DNA of 64,000 nucleotides. Source: Mycobacterium intracellulare ATCC 13950 (GTDB lineage: Bacteria; Actinomycetota; Actinomycetes; Mycobacteriales; Mycobacteriaceae). How positions within the stretch are numbered: position 1 is the first letter of the stretch; the number at the start of each line of letters is the position of its first letter. Below the pieces are notes generated by a model that saw nothing but the letters and a program-made list of their open reading frames with translations, ran no database searches and had not been told where the DNA came from. This document shows positions 61,616 through 64,000 of this stretch, in pieces. Position numbers and translations under genes: made by a program. The stretch is from positions 558,001 to 622,000 of the forward strand of contig NC_016946.1 in NCBI RefSeq assembly GCF_000277125.1. Reading direction: 5' to 3'.

Positions 61616-63253
61616 CTACAGGACGCGAATGCGTTGTTCGCCGGCAGTTTCGCTTGCCGGCTTTTTCGGCAAAAAGGACGCCGGAATGATCGTGCAAACC
61701 ACCAGCACGACGGCAATCACGAATACCGCGGTATACGCGTGGGAAAGATCATGCACCACATTCCCCCAAAAGCCCGGGACAAGGGCCTGCCGGGGGATTG
61801 CGGATTGGTCCACCGGCACCCCGTCGACGGTCGCACGCTGATGCAGGGCAGCAACCTTGTTTGCCGCGACGATATTTTGGCTCCGATTGAACTGATTGGT
61901 CAGGATCATCGACATCAGCGCGGTCCCCATCGAGCCGCCCACCTGGTGGTTGACGCTCATCAAGGTGGTTCCCCGGGCGATTTGATGCGGTGCCAGCGCC
62001 TGCACGGCCGCGACCGACAACGGCATCATCGTGCAGCCCATGCCCAGGCCCGTGACCGCCAGCGCCACCAGCAGCACAGGTAGATAGTGCGCCTGCTTGG
62101 CCACCCCGAACGCGAAGGCCCCCAGCCCGGCCGTGATCAGCACAATCCCGACCAGCACGATTTTGCCCGGCCCTTGCCTGTCCACCAGCGGCCCGGTCAG
62201 CCGCATGGTCAGCATGGCGCCGAGCCCCTGCGGGATCAGGTGCACGCCCGCCTGCATCGGCGTTTGGTGCAGCACCTGCTGGAAGTAGCTCGGAAGCAGC
62301 AGGCCGGCGCCGAAAAAGGCGGTCGCGAATACCAGCATCGTCACATTGGCGTGGGTCAGCACCGGATTGCGGAAGAGCCGCAGATCGATCAACGGATGAT
62401 CCGCCCGGTGCCAGGCGTGCGCGACGAACCCCGCGATCAATGCCAGTCCGATCGTCGCCGGGATCACCACATGGCGGTCGGCCACGGTGCCGCGGCCCGG
62501 GACGGACGACACCGCGAACAGGAACATGGCCAGGCCGGGGGAGAGCAGCAGCACGCCGACGGCGTCGAACGTTTCCGACCGGACCGGATGGTCGCGGGGG
62601 AACACGATCGCCGCGAGAACAATGGTGAGCAGTCCGATCGGCACGTTGATCAGGAAGATCCATCGCCAGCTCGAGGTGTCGATCAGCCAGCCGCCCAGGA
62701 TCGGGCCGCCGATCGGGGCGAGCAGCATCGGGATGCTCAGGATCGACATCAGGCGCCCGAGCCGGGCGGGGCCGGCCTCACGGGTCAAGATCATGAACCC
62801 CAACGGCAGCAGCATGCCGCCGCCGACACCCTGAACCACCCGAAAGATGATGAGCTGCAAGATGTTTGCGGCAATCGCGCACAGCAGTGATCCGAGCATG
62901 AATGCCAGCACGGAGCCTATGAACAGCCGCTTGGTGCCGAACCGGTCGGCGGCCCACCCGGTTATCGGGATCACTGTCGCCAGGGCGAGCGTGTAGCCCG
63001 TCATCGTCCAGGCCACGACCGCCTGCGAGGACGCGAACTGGTCGATGAAGGTGCGTTGCGCGACGCTGACCACCGTGACATCCAGGATCGCCATGACCGT
63101 GGCCAAGATGCACACGCCGGAGATCCGCAACAGCTCGGCGTCCAACTTGTCGGGATACTCCCGTGTGTCGGCGCCCGGCTGCCCCGCGGGGGCATGGGGC
63201 AGCGGCGCTCCGGCCGCTGCGTAGGAGGCCTCGTCCATGGCGTTGCTTAGCAT
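61616..63253 (-). CDS. DHA2-family multidrug efflux transporter, copy 2
   Basis: A 545-residue 14-helix MFS transporter, clearly paralogous to copy 1 along its whole length (shared FIDQF.S.QAVV.WT..GY, TGWAADRFGTKRLF, QGVGGGMLLPL.F.ILTREAGP). It starts MLSNAMDEAS, parallel to MLSGAMENTR in copy 1. Differences are spread evenly, so the duplication is not very recent. Which copy corresponds to Rv0783c is not certain. The substrate is unknown. Confidence 0.9.
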   Translation of the reverse strand: MLSNAMDEASYAAAGAPLPHAPAGQPGADTREYPDKLDAELLRISGVCILATVMAILDVTVVSVAQRTFIDQFASSQAVVAWTMTGYTLALATVIPITGWAADRFGTKRLFIGSVLAFMLGSLLCAIAANILQLIIFRVVQGVGGGMLLPLGFMILTREAGPARLGRLMSILSIPMLLAPIGGPILGGWLIDTSSWRWIFLINVPIGLLTIVLAAIVFPRDHPVRSETFDAVGVLLLSPGLAMFLFAVSSVPGRGTVADRHVVIPATIGLALIAGFVAHAWHRADHPLIDLRLFRNPVLTHANVTMLVFATAFFGAGLLLPSYFQQVLHQTPMQAGVHLIPQGLGAMLTMRLTGPLVDRQGPGKIVLVGIVLITAGLGAFAFGVAKQAHYLPVLLVALAVTGLGMGCTMMPLSVAAVQALAPHQIARGTTLMSVNHQVGGSMGTALMSMILTNQFNRSQNIVAANKVAALHQRATVDGVPVDQSAIPRQALVPGFWGNVVHDLSHAYTAVFVIAVVLVVCTIIPASFLPKKPASETAGEQRIRVL

Positions 63254-63412
63254 ATCGAACAGATCGTGTCCGCCGGCGCCGGTGGCCGTTTGCTGGACCG
63301 CCCCTGAAATTCCGGTCGCCGAACCCAGTTATCGCTTTTGGGTGAGCGCATATACGCCTGCTGTCTGCGTGTCCTTCACCGTTCCGACACTTGCGGTCGG
63401 CAAACTGCTGGT

Positions 63413-64000
63413 GTGTCTGGAAAATTGATCGTTTCGGTCTCGGGGATCGGGGAACGCACCCTGCCCGACGTCGAGGCGTTCTGCGCGCAAATGGATGCCC
63501 GTGAGGTACCGGTTTCGCTGCTGGTGGCTCCCCGCCTGTCCGGCGGCTACCGACTCGACAGCGACCCGAAAACCGTTGACTGGCTGACCGCCCGCCGCGC
63601 CGGTGGCGACGCGATCGTGTTGCACGGCTACGACGATGCCCTCACCAGGAAGCGCCGCGGTGAGTTCGCGATTTTGCGGGCGCATGAGGCCAATCTGCGC
63701 TTGATGGCCGCCGACCGGGTCCTCGAGCACCTCGGTTTACGCACGCGGCTGTTCGCGGCTCCCGGCTGCGTGGTTTCGCCCGGTGTCGTCAAAGCATTGC
63801 CGGGCAACGGTTTTCGGATGCTGGCCGATTTGCATGGGATCACCGACCTGGTGCGGCACACCACCGTGCGGGCGCGGGTTCTCGGCATCGGCGAGGGTGT
63901 TCTCGCCGAGCCGTGGTGGTGTCGCACGGTCGTGCTGTCCGCCGAGCGGATCGCCCGGCGCGGCGGCATCGTGCGGGTGGCGGTCGCCGCGCGGCATCTC
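63413..64000 (+). CDS. polysaccharide-deacetylase-like (DUF2334) protein, partial
   Basis: Open from GTG 63413 to the window edge (196 codons; Rv0784 is about 228). It starts VSGKLIVSVSGIGERTLPDVEAFCAQM. The segment PVSLLVAPRLSGGY, then DAIVLHGYDDAL, resembles the NodB/DUF2334 fold in which an early acidic residue and HG(Y) histidine bind metal. The 3' end is missing. It is divergent from the efflux gene. The substrate is unknown. Confidence 0.75.
   Translation, partial: MSGKLIVSVSGIGERTLPDVEAFCAQMDAREVPVSLLVAPRLSGGYRLDSDPKTVDWLTARRAGGDAIVLHGYDDALTRKRRGEFAILRAHEANLRLMAADRVLEHLGLRTRLFAAPGCVVSPGVVKALPGNGFRMLADLHGITDLVRHTTVRARVLGIGEGVLAEPWWCRTVVLSAERIARRGGIVRVAVAARHL

Overview
The window is high-GC chromosomal DNA from a slow-growing Mycobacterium. 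Nearly every gene in two long blocks matches, in order and in length, genes I remember from M. tuberculosis. Finding mce4 and phoPR on one 64-kb stretch fits my recollection of the M. avium complex, but the species call is inference. All Rv numbers below come from memory of protein families; no search was run.

Block 1 (1-22,400) is the sterol-uptake and side-chain region plus trehalose and envelope genes. Partial fadD17, fadE27 and fadE26 run leftwards. The ferredoxin fdxD, the dehydrogenase hsd4A and the ten-gene mce4 operon (yrbE4A-yrbE4B-mce4A-F-mam4A-mam4B, mostly overlapping genes) run rightwards. A perfect KstR-type operator lies between the divergent fadE26 and fdxD, and a KstR core sits inside the likely mce4 promoter. 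Next come a secreted protein (Rv3491 type), otsA with a 54-codon partner gene abutting it, an enoyl-CoA hydratase, two SDR dehydrogenases preceded by another perfect KstR box, and cpsA.

The middle (22,400-31,160) has no counterpart that I recall next to either block in M. tuberculosis and looks lineage-specific. It encodes mostly exported or envelope proteins: two small secreted or anchored proteins, a pair of tiny genes, an amidase, an alpha/beta hydrolase with a leaderless start, a chymotrypsin-like secreted protease, an LpqH-type lipoprotein, a GGQNGPPAQ-repeat protein, a lipoprotein transglycosylase and a DUF732 membrane protein. It ends at tRNA-Thr(TGT).

Block 2 (31,380-64,000) follows the Rv0756c-Rv0784 order: a decapeptide-repeat protein, phoP-phoR, HIT, a SnoaL-like protein, adhB, and a leftward operon TetR-cyp123-SDR-cyp51-ferredoxin-Rv0762c type. 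Divergent from it is aldA-SDR-HIBADH-CMD. After that come purD, ggtA, an esterase, TetR, a DUF429 protein, purB, cyp126, purC, an intact ptrB, two tandem DHA2 efflux transporters and a partial deacetylase-like gene. Insertions relative to the M. tuberculosis order are an aldo/keto reductase with a divergent MarR (45.5-47.0 kb), a TDT-type transporter (55.2-56.2 kb) and the second DHA2 transporter.

The most notable non-coding signals are a twice-occurring 48-bp palindromic element (16-nt arms, 16-nt loop) near ggtA and purB, duplicated GGACA-N2-TGTCC dyads in the TetR/aldA divergent region, the KstR box in front of the unassigned SDR pair, and paired dyads at the aldo/keto reductase-MarR promoter. 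I saw no CRISPR array, insertion sequence, prophage or defence system.
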